A DNA stretch of 23,934 nt. Origin: JAAAOZ01 sp964496595 (GTDB taxonomy: Bacteria > Chloroflexota > Anaerolineae > B4-G1 > SLSP01). The position numbers and the translations under genes are program-made. The notes under the pieces were generated by a model that saw only the letters and a program-made list of their open reading frames with translations, was not told where the DNA came from and searched no databases. Below, piece by piece: positions 22,029-23,934 of the stretch. Positions within the stretch are counted from its first letter, which is position 1; the number at the start of each line of letters is the position of its first letter. Location: the NCBI GenBank assembly GCA_964496595.1, contig CAZCAI010000067.1, positions 1 through 23,934 on the forward strand. The letters are read 5' to 3'.

Positions 22029-23096
22029 GTACCCCAACTCATTTAACCGCGCGTCGCGATCCCGCCACTGGGGTTGGACCTTGACCAACAAATCAAGGTA
22101 GACTTTCCCGCCGATGAAGCGTTCCAACTCCTGGCGCGCCGAGGCCCCGATTTGCTTGAGCTTCTGCCCGCCCTTGCCGATCATAATTGGGCGCTGCGAT
22201 TCGCGCTCCACCCAGATGCGGGCGGAGATGTACGTGACCCCGTTGTCGCGCTCCTTGTAATCCTCCACCAAGACGCCCGTCGCGTGCGGCACCTCCTGGT
22301 AGGTGTGGCGCAGCACGCCCTCGCGGATCAACTCCGCCGCGATCTGCCGCTCGGTCTGGTCAGTGATCTGATCGCCAGGGTAGTAGCGCGGCCCCTCCGG
22401 CAGATGCTCCAGCAGATGTGATTTCAGTCGCTCGACGTTGGCGCCGCGCAAGGCGCTGGTCGGCATCGAATCTGCGTACTCCGGGAAGAGTTCCCAGTAG
22501 CTTGCGATGCGCCTCTCTACCTTGTCCAACGGGAGCTTATCCATCTTGTTCAGGGCGAAGATCACCGGGCGTTGCTGGGCCTTCGTCTTGAGGATGCGGG
22601 CGATCATCTTGTCCTGTTTGCGCGGCGGCACGGAGACATCGACCACGAAGAGGATGACGTCGGCGTCGGGGATGGCGGCGATGGCCTGCTCGACCATCAG
22701 CTCGTTGAGTTTGGTGTGCGGCCTGGCGTGGATGCCGGGCGTATCGATGAAGATCACCTGGTACGCCGGCTGGGTGAGGATGCCCATCAAGCGCTGGCGC
22801 GTGGTCTGTGGCTGGCGCGAGACGATGGCTACCTTTTGGCCGACTAAGGCGTTGACCAGCGTGGATTTCCCCACGTTGGCGCGCCCGATCAGCGCCACGA
22901 AGCCGGAGAGATGTCCTTCCGGCAGTGCCTCGCGCCAATCCGCGCCCTCGATCTGCTCCGCCGGCGCTGCTGGCTCGCCCGTGCGATCCGCGCCGGCGCC
23001 CTCCAAAAACTGCTCGATGCGCGCCATCGAGGCGGCGTCGGGTGTGTTGTTCTGCACTTCATCTGTCATAGATTCTACTTTCTCCTTATTGTCCAT
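22026..23096 (-). CDS. era: Ribosome-assembly GTPase Era
   Basis: 356 residues; E. coli Era has 301. The extra length is an N-terminal extension of about 55 residues, low-complexity and acidic. G domain: GRANVGKST (71-79), TTRQR (98-102), DTPG (118-121), NKMD (183-186), SAL (214-216). C-terminal KH domain: IGKGGQKLKQIG (306-317). Era binds the 3' end of 16S rRNA and helps 30S maturation. The ATG at 23096 overlaps the yhhQ stop by 11 nt and has no ribosome site of its own. An internal ATG (M10, 23069) lies 12 nt after AAGGAG and may be the true start. Either way the extension is at least 45 residues. Confidence 0.95.
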   Translation of the reverse strand: MDNKEKVESMTDEVQNNTPDAASMARIEQFLEGAGADRTGEPAAPAEQIEGADWREALPEGHLSGFVALIGRANVGKSTLVNALVGQKVAIVSRQPQTTRQRLMGILTQPAYQVIFIDTPGIHARPHTKLNELMVEQAIAAIPDADVILFVVDVSVPPRKQDKMIARILKTKAQQRPVIFALNKMDKLPLDKVERRIASYWELFPEYADSMPTSALRGANVERLKSHLLEHLPEGPRYYPGDQITDQTERQIAAELIREGVLRHTYQEVPHATGVLVEDYKERDNGVTYISARIWVERESQRPIMIGKGGQKLKQIGASARQELERFIGGKVYLDLLVKVQPQWRDRDARLNELGY

Positions 23097-23760
23097 TCAT
23101 TTCGTTCGTTTCGGTCTCTTTGACCAAATAGATGCCCGGCCAGCTAATCAAGGCGGTCACGCCTTTGACCAGTACATTCGCCCAGAAGATAGACCAGACG
23201 ACGGCGTTGGGCAGCACGCCGCCGAAGGCCAGCCAGCAAAAGATGAGGCTATCAACAGGGATGCCGAAGGCGTTGCTGACCAGCACGCGCGACCATTGAT
23301 AGCGGCGCGTGACGCGCGTGACCCACAGGTGATAAACTTCCGTATCCAGCAACTGACTGATTAACTCGGCTACGATGCTGGCGAGCACGATGCGCCACAC
23401 GGGACCGAGCACGGCGGCGAAGGGGGCTTGTAACTCCCAGGTGGGGTCCGGCGGGAGGTAGCTCAACAGAGCGAAGTACCCCGCCATCAGCAAGTTGATG
23501 ACAGCCGCTGCCACGATGACGGTGCGCGCTGCTCTGCGCCCTAAGTGTTTATGCACGATGTCCCGCAGCGTGAAGGTGAGGGGGTAGATTAGGGTGCCGC
23601 CATCGATGCTGAAGCCGGCGATCTGAGCGATCTTGAGGCTGCCGATATCGGATAAAATCTGTGCCGCTATATAGGCCGAGATGACCAAGACACCCGTGTG
23701 AGACATCAACTTGAAGATCTCGTTCGGTTGTGATCTTTTATGCGGAACTACGGTTGTCAT
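23086..23760 (-). CDS. yhhQ: Queuosine precursor transporter, YhhQ/VUT family
   Basis: 224 residues with six or so hydrophobic segments. Family features: YPLTFTLRDIVHKHLGRRAART near 59-80, SIVAELISQLLDTEVYH at about 128-144, and RVLVSNAFGIPVDSLIF near 158-174. YhhQ (DUF165/VUT) imports preQ0 and preQ1 in E. coli, and relatives take up queuine. GAGGTAAAA precedes the ATG. It overlaps era by 11 nt and drives a two-gene unit with it. With tgt nearby it implies salvage of Q precursors. The charged N-terminal ~15 residues are unremarkable. Confidence 0.92.
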   Translation of the reverse strand: MTTVVPHKRSQPNEIFKLMSHTGVLVISAYIAAQILSDIGSLKIAQIAGFSIDGGTLIYPLTFTLRDIVHKHLGRRAARTVIVAAAVINLLMAGYFALLSYLPPDPTWELQAPFAAVLGPVWRIVLASIVAELISQLLDTEVYHLWVTRVTRRYQWSRVLVSNAFGIPVDSLIFCWLAFGGVLPNAVVWSIFWANVLVKGVTALISWPGIYLVKETETNEMNGQ

Positions 23761-23789
23761 TTTTACCTCGTTTTTTAGTGTTGCTCCTC

Positions 23790-23811
23790 AGTATACCACA
23801 TTCGAGTGGTA
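23790..23811 (-). promoter_or_regulatory. Extended -10 promoter of yhhQ-era with overlapping inverted repeat
   Basis: The minus strand has TGGTATACT, an extended -10 (TG-n-TATACT, hexamer 23795-23790), about 30 nt before the ATG. No good -35 is seen, which suits an extended -10. A perfect inverted repeat, TACCAC-n6-GTGGTA (23794-23811), overlaps it and may be an operator. Confidence 0.45.
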
Positions 23812-23934
23812 AGTGGTGGGACACGCTTACTCGCTTCTGAGAAGAGAGGAAATGCAGCCGGAATGTAATCGGTGCACGTCCGGGATGCGCAATGAATCAA
23901 GGGATCAAAAACAACCCATAAAACGGTGAAGTTC
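23812..23934. other. Non-coding right edge
   Basis: 123 nt upstream of yhhQ with no open frame, no hairpin with a T run, and no preQ1-riboswitch-like pattern. Confidence 0.4.

Noticed and set aside
23761..23934. preQ1 riboswitch upstream of yhhQ
   Set aside because: The predicted start leaves only a leader of about 25 nt, and no aptamer-like pattern is visible.

Overview
The window is a GC-rich bacterial chromosome segment with ordinary housekeeping genes, an iron-uptake locus, and two accessory regions. Family content and the style of the intergenic spacers (paired hairpins, degenerate word repeats, a MITE-like element) fit a Chloroflexota (Anaerolineae-like) genome. That assignment is inference from general knowledge; no marker gene in the window proves it.

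Layout. (1) 1-4648: an Rpn/COG5464-type PD-(D/E)XK nuclease gene, running off the left edge on the minus strand, is divergent from a large fused PLD-nuclease/SNF2-helicase gene. This is a plausible genome-defence region. (2) 5039-7562: a small lipoprotein (minus) and a two-gene plus-strand unit encoding a CPBP intramembrane protease and a membrane-anchored SRPBCC protein. (3) 7893-12121: a ferrous-iron locus. A DtxR-type regulator carrying an extra C-terminal FeoA domain appears to be made from a leaderless mRNA. It is followed by a terminator, a new promoter overlapped by a perfect TTAGGTATACCTAA operator, and feoA-feoA-feoB(GTPase)-feoB(membrane)-feoC, closed by a terminator. FeoB is split into two separately translated proteins. 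(4) 12203-16857, minus strand: a ZIP/ZupT metal transporter, nadB, and a fused NadC-NadA protein, so the whole de novo quinolinate-to-NaMN route sits in two genes. (5) about 17025-19540: an AT-richer island with an AAA/ABC-type ATPase overlapping an RloB (Toprim-like) gene, resembling AbiL/RloAB anti-phage modules. (6) 19554-23760: tgt, a short MITE, map, a spacer built from hairpins and word repeats, then yhhQ and era overlapping on the minus strand. tgt and yhhQ together suggest queuosine-precursor salvage.

How it works together: the DtxR-like protein probably senses iron and represses feo through the palindrome at the feo start site. Imported Fe(II) would serve, among others, the Fe-S enzyme NadA. 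The two accessory regions look like independently acquired defence cargo. A diverged ~135-150 bp repeat occurs twice, at 7671-7803 and at 17088-17234; the second copy borders the RloAB-like island. The most interesting items are the PLD-SNF2/Rpn pair, the FeoA-rich split-FeoB locus with its leaderless and unusual regulator, the NadC-NadA fusion, the RloAB-like island, the diverged repeat pair, and the 149-bp MITE with a TTA target duplication.
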